This document shows, piece after piece, positions 1 through 6,691 of a stretch of 15,656 nucleotides of DNA. Origin of the DNA: an uncultured Streptomyces sp. (GTDB lineage: Bacteria; Actinomycetota; Actinomycetes; Streptomycetales; Streptomycetaceae); the NCBI GenBank assembly GCA_946480485.1, contig CAMLJW010000076.1, forward strand, positions 1 to 15,656, in the 5' to 3' direction. The notes below the pieces were generated by a model, which was not told the DNA's origin, ran no database searches, and saw only the letters and a list, made by a program, of their open reading frames with translations. Positions within the stretch are counted from its first letter, which is position 1; the number at the start of each line of letters is the position of its first letter. A program made the translations under genes and the position numbers.

Positions 1-728
1 CGGTTGTCGAGGCGCATCACCTTCATCCAGCCGGTGTTGGTCCAGCCCTTCGCGTTGACCCAGTAGCCGTACGCGGCCAGGGTGATGGTGCCGCCGACGC
101 CACCGATCAGGCCGAGGGTGTTGAGGATCGAGTCCTTCTCGTCGGGCAGGACGGGGAGCAGGCCCGCGAAGGCGTCGCCGAGGTTCGGGGTGACGCGGAT
201 CGCCAGGTAGACCGTGACCACGAACATCACGCCCACCAGGACCGTCATGACCTTCTCGAAGACGGCGTACTTGTTGAACCAGACGAAGACCAAGCCGACC
301 AGCCCGCTGAGGACGGCCCACCACTTGAGGTCCATGACGCCCGGGAAGAGGGCTTGGAGCGGCAGGCCGGACGACGACATCGCCGCCGCGCCGTAGACGA
401 AGCCCCAGATGACGACGTACACGGCGAAGAAGTACGTCGTCCAGCGGCCCAGGCTCGCCCAGCCCTCGAAGAGGGTGCGGCCGGTGGACAGGTGCCAGCG
501 GCCGCATGCCTCGGCCAGGGAGATCTTGACGAGACAGCCGATGACGGCGGCCCACAGGAGCGTGTAGCCGAAGTTCGCGCCGGCGATGAGGGTCGCGACG
601 AGGTCGCCCGCGCCGACGCCGGTGGCGGCGACCACGATGCCCGGCCCGATGTACTTCCAACTGGACTTACGAGGGCTGGAGATGGCCTTGGCCTCACCTG
701 CCGCTGTGCTTCCCGTGATGTCCGCCAT
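1..728 (-). CDS. Nramp-family divalent metal ion transporter, 3' part cut by window edge
   Basis: Translation of the minus strand from ATG at 728 gives 242 residues that run off the left edge without a stop. The first membrane segment carries the family's opening signature, GPGIVVAATGVGAGDL, around residues 28-43. Several hydrophobic segments follow, rich in Trp, Tyr and Phe (about 50-70, 96-118, 134-150, 160-176, 200-220). In Nramp proteins this first broken helix holds metal-binding residues (usually an Asp-x-x-Asn pair); here GAGD replaces the classical DPGN, as in a divergent actinobacterial subgroup, so Mn/Fe specificity cannot be assumed. The family works as proton-coupled uptake of divalent metals across the cytoplasmic membrane. 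The ATG at 728 is the first reasonable start, but no convincing Shine-Dalgarno precedes it, so translation may begin elsewhere or be leaderless. The family call is firm; the substrate is not known. Confidence 0.85.
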   Translation of the reverse strand, partial: MADITGSTAAGEAKAISSPRKSSWKYIGPGIVVAATGVGAGDLVATLIAGANFGYTLLWAAVIGCLVKISLAEACGRWHLSTGRTLFEGWASLGRWTTYFFAVYVVIWGFVYGAAAMSSSGLPLQALFPGVMDLKWWAVLSGLVGLVFVWFNKYAVFEKVMTVLVGVMFVVTVYLAIRVTPNLGDAFAGLLPVLPDEKDSILNTLGLIGGVGGTITLAAYGYWVNAKGWTNTGWMKVMRLDN

Positions 729-960
729 GCCGATCAAGAAAGCGCACAGAGGGCAAAGGCACAAGAGGGCATGCGGTGAAGGAAATCGGTCCTAGGTGTA
801 CGGCCATGTGCACTGCGCGCCGGTTACCTCCACATCGATTTCCCCACGTACGGCGTTGGTGCTGTGGCCCTTCGGCCACGCCTACTCGGACACCACGACG
901 GGCATGACGGCCGACGGCCGTGACGCCTTCGCGGCCGTCCGCCAGAAGGTGGGCGCGGCG
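729..960. other. Intergenic region between two minus-strand genes
   Basis: No gene is supported here. The stretch must hold the promoter of the Nramp gene and the 3' end of the gene ending at 961. Two hairpins are visible: GACGGCC at 913-919 with GGCCGTC at 933-939, and a compact six-pair stem at 864-879 with a four-base loop. The plus-strand ORF that crosses the region is the mirror of the gene at 961-1620. Confidence 0.5.
864..879. terminator. Compact hairpin downstream of the gene at 961-1620
   Basis: GTGGCC, a four-base loop and GGCCAC form a perfect six-pair stem. It lies about 80 bases past the stop codon at 961 in the minus direction. There is no U-tract, which is common for terminators in high-GC actinomycetes. 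A second stem (913-919 with 933-939) lies closer to the stop. Either could end the transcript, but the evidence is structural only. Confidence 0.3.
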
Positions 961-1620
961 TTACTCGGCCGGGTCCTCCGTCTCGGAGGGCTCGGCCTCG
1001 TCCTTGCCCTCGGCGAAGTACGCGTCCAGGACCTCGTCGACCTGCGACTCCCACACATTGACCCGGCTCCGGGCCGGGATCGCGATCTCGACCGGGTACC
1101 AGCGGCGGTCGGGCGTGTGCACCGTGATCGTGAACCAGCGCCCGAACCGCGAGGTCTCCGTCTCGACGGCCCCGATCTCGTCCCAGCGGAACTCGGCCTC
1201 CTGGTCGTCCAGGCGCAGCCGTACGCCGCTGTGGTCGGCCGTGATCGAGGCACGGCGGTCGGCGGTGTGGAAGACGGGGCCTTCGGGGGCCTCTTGAGGC
1301 TCCTCGGGCTCGGGCTCGCCCTCGGCCTTTGCCGCGGAGTCTTCCTCGGAGGCCGTCTGGTCGGCGACGGTCTCTTCCACGACGGTCTCGTCGGTGGGGT
1401 CGGCCTCCGCAACCGCGTCCTCCGGCGTTGTCTCCTCCGGCCCGCTGGGACGCGGGCCCGTGATGCCGGGGACGAACGCCGGGTCGGCCGCGGCGCCTTG
1501 CAGGGGCTGGATGCTGGGTCCTATGCGCTGCTCCACAGCGGGAAGTATGGCGGACGATGCTGTGTTGTGGGGCGCCGGGGGCGTCAGACATCTCACGCGG
1601 CGGAAGAAATTGCCCGACAT
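961..1620 (-). CDS. Conserved hypothetical protein: acidic linker plus PH-like C-terminal domain
   Basis: I do not recognise a named family. The product has three parts: a short basic N-terminus, a long acidic low-complexity stretch (about residues 60-112, dominated by Glu, Asp, Thr, Pro and Ala), and a compact C-terminal domain (about 114-210). That last part alternates beta-type segments with Trp/Phe positions ([27 protein letters not shown]) and ends in an amphipathic helix ([19 protein letters not shown]). This pattern resembles a small PH-like fold, but that is inference. There is no signal peptide or membrane segment. The start is uncertain: ATG at 1620 gives 219 residues, while GTG at 1536 gives 191 and has a -10-like CATACT exactly seven bases upstream, which would suit a leaderless transcript. 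Neither start has a clear Shine-Dalgarno. The gene is divergent from the aminotransferase gene. Confidence 0.7.
   Translation of the reverse strand: MSGNFFRRVRCLTPPAPHNTASSAILPAVEQRIGPSIQPLQGAAADPAFVPGITGPRPSGPEETTPEDAVAEADPTDETVVEETVADQTASEEDSAAKAEGEPEPEEPQEAPEGPVFHTADRRASITADHSGVRLRLDDQEAEFRWDEIGAVETETSRFGRWFTITVHTPDRRWYPVEIAIPARSRVNVWESQVDEVLDAYFAEGKDEAEPSETEDPAE
1544..1549 (-). promoter_or_regulatory. Possible -10 box for a leaderless GTG start at 1536
   Basis: On the minus strand CATACT is followed by seven bases and then GTG (1536-1534), which opens the reading frame of the acidic/PH-like protein. This spacing puts the transcript start at the start codon. No matching -35 is visible, so confidence is low. 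Confidence 0.3.
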
Positions 1621-1927
1621 TCGTGACGGGCAGGGGTGATCGCCGGAGCCGGGTCGCCGTACGGGTGGTACACACTGGGCGCGCCTTGGCCGTCGCCGTC
1701 CTCCCGCTGTGCGACGTTCACTCCGTACGTTTATGCACCGGTTGGGCTATTCGCGGCGCTGGAATCCTGCGTACCGATGCCGTGGTGAGGGTCCGGAACA
1801 AGGCGGCAGATCACAGGGACAGGAGAGGCCTGTGGCGTATCGGAAGGCGATAACCACCCAAAGCATCACGTCTCGCGTGGTGGAAAACACGTCCCGTGGA
1901 GCATTACGCGGCCGTAAGCTCACGGAT
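1621..1927. other. Divergent intergenic and leader region upstream of the aminotransferase
   Basis: The region separates the minus-strand gene at 1620 from the aminotransferase at 1928. It holds a good Shine-Dalgarno (AGGAGAGG, 1821-1828) in front of an in-frame GTG at 1832, two CACG...CGTG palindromes centred at 1873 and 1893, and a possible -10 (TAAGCT, 1915-1920). The frame stays open from 1709 to the aminotransferase, so a 32-residue N-terminal extension from GTG 1832 is possible. No other gene is supported. Confidence 0.5.
1915..1920 (+). promoter_or_regulatory. Possible -10 box for leaderless transcription of the aminotransferase gene
   Basis: TAAGCT is followed by seven bases and then the ATG at 1928, the start supported by homology. 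No Shine-Dalgarno lies in front of this ATG, which fits a leaderless message. A -35 match is lacking. Confidence 0.35.
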
Positions 1928-3139
1928 ATGCAGGTGATCCAGTCGACGAAGCTCGCCAACGTCTGTTACGAGATCCGGGGCCCGGTACTCGAGGAGGCGA
2001 TGCGGCTCGAGGCGGCGGGGCATCGCATTCTCAAGCTGAACACGGGGAACCCGGCGGCGTTCGGGTTCGAGTGTCCCCCCGAGATCCTGGAGGACATCCT
2101 CCGCAACGTCTCGTCGGCGCACGGATACGGGGACGCGAAGGGCCTGCTCGCGGCACGCCGGGCGGTGGTCATGCACAACCAGACCCTCGGCATCGAGACG
2201 GACGTCGAGCACGTCTTCATCGGCAACGGCGTCTCCGAGTTGATCGTGATGGCGATGCAGGGCCTGCTCGACGACGGCGACGAGGTCCTCGTGCCCGCCC
2301 CGGACTATCCGCTGTGGACCGCCGCGGTCTCGCTCTCCGGCGGTACGGCGGTGCACTACCGCTGCGACGAGCAGTCCGACTGGATGCCGGACCTCGCGGA
2401 CATCGAGCGGAAGGTCACCGACCGCACCAAGGCGCTCGTGATCATCAACCCGAACAACCCGACGGGCGCCGTCTACGACGAGACGATGTTGCGCGGCCTG
2501 ACGGACATCGCGCGCCGCCACAACCTGCTCATCTGCTCCGACGAGATCTACGACAAGATCCTTTACGACGGCGCCACGCACACGGCGACCGCCAAGATCG
2601 CCCCGGATCTGCTGACGCTCACCTTCAACGGGATGTCGAAGGCGTACCGCGTGGCGGGGTACCGGGTGGGCTGGATGTCGATCTCCGGACCACGGGCACA
2701 CGCCGACTCGTACATCGAGGGTCTGACGATCCTGGCGAACATGCGGCTGTGCGCGAACATGCCCGGTCAGCACGGCGTGGTCGCGGCCCTCAGCGGCCGC
2801 CAAACGATCAACGACCTGGTACTGCCCGGCGGACGGCTGCGGGAGCAGCGTGACGTGGCGCACAAACTGCTCACGCAGATTCCGGGCGTGACGTGTGTGA
2901 AGCCGAAGGGGGCTCTCTATCTCTTCCCGCGGCTCGACCCGAAGGTCTTCAAGGTCAAGGACGACCGGCAGATGGTGCTGGACCTGCTGCGCGCCGAGAA
3001 GATCATGGTGGTACAGGGATCGGGGTTCAACTGGCCGGAGCCTGATCACTTCCGGGTCGTGACGCTGCCCACGGCACGGGACCTGACGGAAGCGGTGACG
3101 CGGATCGGGAACTTCCTGGACGGCTACGGCCAGCCGTAA
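1928..3139 (+). CDS. alaA: AlaA-like PLP-dependent alanine/glutamate-pyruvate aminotransferase
   Basis: A 403-residue fold-type I aminotransferase that moves an amino group between alanine/pyruvate and glutamate/2-oxoglutarate in the cytoplasm. It matches what I recall of E. coli AlaA (about 405 residues) along its full length, beginning with SxKLxNVCYxIRGPVLxEA at the N-terminus. Visible residues include GNGVSELI near 99-106, the PDYPLW segment (125-130), NPNNPTG (174-180), Asp205 in SDEIYDK for the PLP ring nitrogen, Lys238 in NGMSKAYR as the Schiff-base lysine, and Arg376 in the C-terminal FRVVTLP, which should bind the substrate carboxylate. The ATG at 1928 is chosen because homology begins there. 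An in-frame GTG at 1832 has a much better Shine-Dalgarno and would add 32 residues unlike the family. The gene lies 78 bases upstream of the small gene at 3218. Confidence 0.9.
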   Translation: MQVIQSTKLANVCYEIRGPVLEEAMRLEAAGHRILKLNTGNPAAFGFECPPEILEDILRNVSSAHGYGDAKGLLAARRAVVMHNQTLGIETDVEHVFIGNGVSELIVMAMQGLLDDGDEVLVPAPDYPLWTAAVSLSGGTAVHYRCDEQSDWMPDLADIERKVTDRTKALVIINPNNPTGAVYDETMLRGLTDIARRHNLLICSDEIYDKILYDGATHTATAKIAPDLLTLTFNGMSKAYRVAGYRVGWMSISGPRAHADSYIEGLTILANMRLCANMPGQHGVVAALSGRQTINDLVLPGGRLREQRDVAHKLLTQIPGVTCVKPKGALYLFPRLDPKVFKVKDDRQMVLDLLRAEKIMVVQGSGFNWPEPDHFRVVTLPTARDLTEAVTRIGNFLDGYGQP

Positions 3140-3187
3140 CGCCGCCTACGACCGAGTCAACTTTAGATCAGATCCAAGCTAGGATGG

Positions 3188-3209
3188 TTTCCTGTCAGAG
3201 CACAGGAGG
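3188..3209 (+). promoter_or_regulatory. Hairpin that covers the Shine-Dalgarno of the small gene at 3218
   Basis: TTTCCTGT (3188-3195) can pair with ACAGGAGG (3202-3209) through six Watson-Crick and two G-U pairs around a six-base loop. The right arm contains the entire AGGAGG ribosome binding site (3204-3209), eight bases before the ATG. In RNA this would block translation initiation. A -10-like TAGGAT at 3180-3185 would start transcription inside the left arm, so the structure matters only for transcripts that start further upstream, for example read-through from the aminotransferase gene. Confidence 0.4.
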
Positions 3210-3217
3210 CCGCCCCC

Positions 3218-3634
3218 ATGTACGAACCGATCCGCACCAAGTCGGTCCACACGACGGCCGGCACCGCCGACTTTCCCCACCGGTCGCGGGAGGAAGAGCT
3301 GGACATCCAGCTCGCCGGTCATCTCTCCGCGCTGCTCGCGGTGACGGACGAGCTCCGCGGCCTCACCCCGTCCGCCGACCTCGACGTCGCCGCGGAACGG
3401 CTGGCCGAGCAGGTGGCCCGCCTTCGGGGTGGGCGTTTGCCGGTCCGTTCGTCCGCCGGCACCGATGAGCCGCACGTCGCGGCTCTCCATCAGCGTGCGC
3501 ACGCCCTCGCGGGGCGAGCCCTGGTGGTGGCGGCGTCCCGCGCGGACACGGCGGCGGCTATCCTCTCCGCCGAACGCATGGACGCGCACGCGGCCGCCAC
3601 CCAACCCCACGCTCTGACGTCCCGCTGGGACTGA
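3218..3634 (+). CDS. Small soluble hypothetical protein
   Basis: I do not recognise a family. The product has 138 residues and no signal peptide or membrane segment. It is rich in Ala, Arg and His and is mostly predicted helix: residues 24-75 (REEELDIQLAGHLSALLAV through LAEQVARLRGG) and 85-125 (HVAALHQRAHALAGRALVV through ERMDAHAAA). These could form a short helical bundle or coiled coil. There are no cysteines, so it is not a WhiB-type or zinc-ribbon protein. The ATG at 3218 has a perfect AGGAGG at 3204-3209 with eight-base spacing, which makes the start secure. The gene follows the aminotransferase on the same strand and ends before a strong hairpin shared with the convergent pckG gene. 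Confidence 0.75.
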   Translation: MYEPIRTKSVHTTAGTADFPHRSREEELDIQLAGHLSALLAVTDELRGLTPSADLDVAAERLAEQVARLRGGRLPVRSSAGTDEPHVAALHQRAHALAGRALVVAASRADTAAAILSAERMDAHAAATQPHALTSRWD

Positions 3635-3701
3635 GATGAGAGGCCGTCGGGCTACCTCTGATCGGCCGCGTCCCCGCTTCCGTACCACAGAGTGTCGGGC
3701 G

Positions 3702-3734
3702 CGACGCTGACATCTTCGACGCTGACAACTTCGA
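3702..3734 (+). repeat. Two-copy tandem repeat, 15-base period, feeding the terminator stem
   Basis: CGACGCTGACATCTTCGA (3702-3719) and CGACGCTGACAACTTCGA (3717-3734) are an offset-by-15 tandem pair that differ at one base. The second copy forms the outer left arm of the hairpin at 3721-3774. The first copy is a perfect complement of 3761-3775, so the right arm can pair with either copy. Confidence 0.75.
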
Positions 3735-3774
3735 GGCCCCGCACGACCGTGTGCGGGGCCTCGAAGATGTCAGC
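3721..3774. terminator. Strong bidirectional terminator hairpin between convergent genes
   Basis: Arms of 24 bases (3721-3744 and 3751-3774) pair with one mismatch (A3728/A3767) around a six-base loop. The inner stem CGAGGCCCCGCAC with its complement is perfect. It sits between the stop of the small gene (3634) and the stop of pckG (3790), and because it is symmetric it can end transcription from both sides. No U-tract is present. Confidence 0.85.
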
Positions 3775-3789
3775 GGTTACGTGGTGGAG

Positions 3790-5613
3790 TCAGCCCAGGC
3801 GCTTGACCAGCGCCCGGTACTCGTCCCACAGCTCCGTGGGCGTGTGCTCACCGAACGTGCCCAGGTGCTCGGGCACGAGCGCGGCCTCCTCGCGCCACAC
3901 CTCCTTGTCGACGGTGAGCAGCAGGTCCAGCTCGGACTCGGCGAGCTCGAGACCCTCGGTGTCGAGCGCGGCCCTGGTCGGCAGGATGCCGATCGGCGTC
4001 TCGACGCCCTCCGCCTCACCGTCCAGCCGGTCCACGATCCACTTCAGGACACGGCTGTTCTCACCGAAGCCCGGCCACACGAACCTGCCCGCGTCGTTCT
4101 TGCGGAACCAGTTCACGTAGTAGATCTTCGGGAGCTTCGACTGGTCCTTGTCCTTGGCGACATCGATCCAGTGGCCCATGTAGTCGCCCATGTTGTAGCC
4201 GCAGAACGGCAGCATGGCGAAGGGGTCGCGGCGCAGCTCGCCGACCTTGCCCTCGGCGGCGGCGGTCTTCTCCGAGGCGACGTTCGCGCCGAGGAAGACG
4301 CCGTGGTTCCAGTCGAAGGACTCCGTCACCAGCGGAACGGCGGTGGCGCGGCGGCCGCCGAACAGGATTGCCGAGATCGGCACGCCCTTCGGGTCCTCCC
4401 ACTCGGGCGCGATGATCGGGCACTGGGACGCGGGGACGGTGAAGCGGGCGTTCGGGTGGGCGGCCGGGGTCTCGGACCGCGGCGTCCAGTCGTTGCCCTT
4501 CCAGTCGGTGAGGTGGGCGGGCGTCTCCTCGGTCATGCCCTCCCACCAGATGTCGCCGTCGTCCGTGAGCGCGACGTTCGTGAAGACGGAGTTGCCCCAC
4601 AGCGTCTTCATCGCGTTGGCGTTGGTGTGCTCACCCGTACCGGGCGCGACCCCGAAGAAACCGGCCTCGGGGTTGATCGCGTACAGCCGGCCGTCCTCGC
4701 CGAACCGCATCCACGCGATGTCGTCGCCGATCGTCTCGACCGTCCAGCCGCGGATCGTGGGCTCCAGCATGGCGAGGTTCGTCTTGCCGCAGGCGCTCGG
4801 GAAGGCGGCGGCGACGTACTTCGACTGGCCCTGCGGCGGAGTCAGCTTGAGGATCAGCATGTGCTCGGCCAGCCAGCCCTCGTCGCGCGCCATCACGGAC
4901 GCGATGCGCAGGGCATAGCACTTCTTGCCGAGCAGCGCGTTGCCGCCGTAGCCGGAGCCGTATGACCAGATCTCGCGGGACTCGGGGAAGTGCGAGATGT
5001 ACTTGGTGGAGTTGCAGGGCCACGGGACGTCGGTCTCGCCCTTGGCGAGCGGGGCGCCCAGGGAGTGGACGGCCTTCACAAAGAAGCCGTCGGAGCCGAG
5101 CTCGTCCAGAACCGCCTGGCCCATCCGCGTCATCGTGCGCATGGACACGGCGACGTAGGCGGAATCGGTGATCTCGACGCCGATCGCCGACAGCTCCGAG
5201 CCGAGCGGGCCCATGCAGAACGGTACGACATACATGGTCCGGCCACGCATCGAGCCGCGGAAGACGCCCTGCTCACCGGTGAAGATCTCCCGCATCTCCG
5301 CGGGGTCTTTCCAGTGGTTGGTGGGACCGGCGTCCTCTTCCTTCTCGGAGCAGATGAAGGTGCGGTCCTCGACGCGGGCGACATCGGTAGGGTCGGAGGC
5401 CGCATAGTACGAGTCGGGGCGCTTGATCGGGTCGAGCTTCTTGAAGGTGCCCTTGCGGACGAGCTCCTCGCTCAGGCGCTCGTATTCGGCCTCCGAGCCG
5501 TCACACCAGACCACGCTGTCCGGTTGCGTCAGTGCAGCGATCTCGTTGACCCACGAGACCAGTTCCTGGTGTGTGGTGGGAACAGCGGAGGGAGCCGCGA
5601 TATCTGGCGCCAC
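3790..5613 (-). CDS. pckG: Phosphoenolpyruvate carboxykinase, GTP-dependent
   Basis: A 607-residue cytoplasmic enzyme that converts oxaloacetate and GTP to PEP, CO2 and GDP. It is the first gluconeogenic step and part of the PEP-pyruvate-oxaloacetate node. The length matches the GTP-class family. Visible hallmarks are the metal-binding Lys region GNALLGKKC (225-232), His251 in AEHMLIL, the P-loop with the reactive Cys in PSACGKTN (272-279), the kinase-2 Asp pair in [10 protein letters not shown] (Asp297, Asp298), and the C-terminal nucleotide-binding segments NWFRKN and [15 protein letters not shown]. The start is GTG at 5613: AGGAG lies five bases upstream on the minus strand and homology begins there. 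The reading frame is open 34 codons further, but that part lies in the promoter region. It converges on the aminotransferase side and is divergent from hlyIII. Confidence 0.97.
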   Translation of the reverse strand: MAPDIAAPSAVPTTHQELVSWVNEIAALTQPDSVVWCDGSEAEYERLSEELVRKGTFKKLDPIKRPDSYYAASDPTDVARVEDRTFICSEKEEDAGPTNHWKDPAEMREIFTGEQGVFRGSMRGRTMYVVPFCMGPLGSELSAIGVEITDSAYVAVSMRTMTRMGQAVLDELGSDGFFVKAVHSLGAPLAKGETDVPWPCNSTKYISHFPESREIWSYGSGYGGNALLGKKCYALRIASVMARDEGWLAEHMLILKLTPPQGQSKYVAAAFPSACGKTNLAMLEPTIRGWTVETIGDDIAWMRFGEDGRLYAINPEAGFFGVAPGTGEHTNANAMKTLWGNSVFTNVALTDDGDIWWEGMTEETPAHLTDWKGNDWTPRSETPAAHPNARFTVPASQCPIIAPEWEDPKGVPISAILFGGRRATAVPLVTESFDWNHGVFLGANVASEKTAAAEGKVGELRRDPFAMLPFCGYNMGDYMGHWIDVAKDKDQSKLPKIYYVNWFRKNDAGRFVWPGFGENSRVLKWIVDRLDGEAEGVETPIGILPTRAALDTEGLELAESELDLLLTVDKEVWREEAALVPEHLGTFGEHTPTELWDEYRALVKRLG

Positions 5614-5904
5614 GATTGCTCCTAGATGAGGGGTTTGTATGGAACGCCCCGTGGGGGCTGTGACCCGGACGCTTCGCGCATCGATCATCTGGCGCTCATC
5701 CGGTGCCAACCGCACTCATTTGATCATCCGACGGGTCCACGCATATGTCCATAGCACCCCACAACTGAGCGGCGTGACCATCGACACTCACTTTCGGTCA
5801 TTTCTTACCTACCGAGCGTTCATGTCCACCCATCGCCCGTGAGACCATGGCCACTTGGCGGCTTTCCTACGGTCGTACTGATGCGTAACTTACGGTTCCG
5901 TAGG
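5614..5904. other. Divergent promoter region between pckG and hlyIII
   Basis: About 290 bases without a supported gene. It holds the AGGAG ribosome binding site of pckG next to 5613, a small stem GCCCC-GTG-GGGGC at 5646-5658 that would lie in the pckG leader, and two copies of GATCATC at 5683-5689 and 5722-5728. No promoter with both good -10 and -35 boxes could be assigned to pckG by eye. Confidence 0.5.
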
Positions 5905-5905
5905 T
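5888..5905 (+). promoter_or_regulatory. Operator-like inverted repeat just upstream of the hlyIII -10 box
   Basis: TACGG (5891-5895), two bases and CCGTA (5898-5902) form a perfect inverted repeat. The outer AC (5888-5889) and GT (5904-5905) extend the symmetry to 18 bases with one mismatched pair. The repeat occupies the spacer just before the -10-like TACGAT (5905-5910). This size and position are typical of operators for TetR-type dimers. No regulator gene is nearby. Confidence 0.5.
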
Positions 5906-5910
5906 ACGAT
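5905..5910 (+). promoter_or_regulatory. -10 box for leaderless hlyIII transcript
   Basis: TACGAT is a good actinomycete -10 (TANNNT). It is followed by seven bases and the ATG at 5918, which would place the transcript start at the start codon. It also overlaps the alternative ATG at 5909, which argues against that start. Confidence 0.5.
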
Positions 5911-5917
5911 GCCCCGC

Positions 5918-6622
5918 ATGACTGCGTCCGCCCCCGACGCGCCCACGGACACGCCGGTCGCCGGCCGCGTCTCCACCGCGCTCTCCCTGCCGCACCCGGT
6001 CAAGCCCAAGCTCCGCGGCTGGCTGCACGCCGGCATGTTCCCGGCCGTACTCGTCTCCGGGCTCGTCCTGACCGCGCTCGCCGATACGCCGCGCGCCCGG
6101 ATGGCCTGCGGGATCTACGTCCTCACGGCCTGCCTTCTGTTCGGCGTCAGCGCGCTCTACCACCGGGGCGACTGGAGTCCGCGCATGGACGGAGTGCTGC
6201 GCAGACTCGATCACGCGAACATCTTCCTGATCATCGCGGGCACGTACACACCGCTGACGATGCTGCTGCTCCCGGAGGCCAAACGGCAGTGGCTCCTGTG
6301 GAGCATCTGGGCCGCGGCGGGAGCGGGCATAGCCTTCCGGGTCTTCTGGATCGGCGCCCCACGCTGGCTCTACACCCCCTGCTACATCGCGATGGGCTGG
6401 GCAGCCGTCTTCTTCCTGCCGGACTTCATGCGGGCGGGCGGAATCGCCGTCCTCGTGCTCGTGATCGTGGGCGGCCTCCTCTACAGCGCGGGCGGCGTGA
6501 TCTACGGGATCAAGCGCCCCAACCCGTCACCGCGGTGGTTCGGCTTCCACGAGGTCTTCCACTCCCTTACGCTCGCGGCGTTCATCACGCACTACGTCTG
6601 CATCTCGCTGGTGGCTTACTGA
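5918..6622 (+). CDS. Hemolysin III / PAQR family membrane protein
   Basis: A 234-residue integral membrane protein with about seven hydrophobic segments (roughly 38-56, 64-80, 99-118, 125-145, 151-168, 174-195, 215-233). It carries the conserved polar residues of the YqfA/adiponectin-receptor superfamily: SALYHR with His82, LDHANIF with Asp98, and the closing HEVFHSLTLAAFITHY with His211 and His215. In the superfamily these form a zinc site in a ceramidase-like hydrolase core. Despite the name, bacterial members are more likely membrane-lipid or membrane-stress proteins than toxins. ATG 5918 is preferred over ATG 5909 because 5909 falls inside the -10 box and neither has a Shine-Dalgarno. An inverted repeat just upstream of the -10 suggests repressor control. 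Confidence 0.9.
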   Translation: MTASAPDAPTDTPVAGRVSTALSLPHPVKPKLRGWLHAGMFPAVLVSGLVLTALADTPRARMACGIYVLTACLLFGVSALYHRGDWSPRMDGVLRRLDHANIFLIIAGTYTPLTMLLLPEAKRQWLLWSIWAAAGAGIAFRVFWIGAPRWLYTPCYIAMGWAAVFFLPDFMRAGGIAVLVLVIVGGLLYSAGGVIYGIKRPNPSPRWFGFHEVFHSLTLAAFITHYVCISLVAY

Positions 6623-6691
6623 CCCGAGTGGCCGCGGCCGACCGTAAAACCCGACCGGCCCGCCGCGTGCCGGTCATGACATCCTGACCCG

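Noticed and set aside
796..1626. A 276-codon plus-strand ORF in the region of the acidic/PH-like protein gene.
   Set aside because: Its product is Gly/Leu/Val/Arg-rich in the way mirror frames are. The minus-strand product has a coherent acidic linker and folded domain.
1904..3049. A 381-codon minus-strand ORF opposite the aminotransferase.
   Set aside because: It is a mirror frame, while the plus strand encodes a full aminotransferase with all catalytic residues.
3751..4965. A 404-codon plus-strand ORF opposite pckG.
   Set aside because: It is a mirror frame of the PEP carboxykinase gene, has a composition typical of antisense frames, and begins inside the terminator hairpin.
5646..5658. 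A GCCCC-GTG-GGGGC stem upstream of pckG as a possible riboswitch or attenuator.
   Set aside because: Five pairs with a three-base loop are common by chance in such GC-rich DNA, and no larger conserved fold or competing structure is seen.
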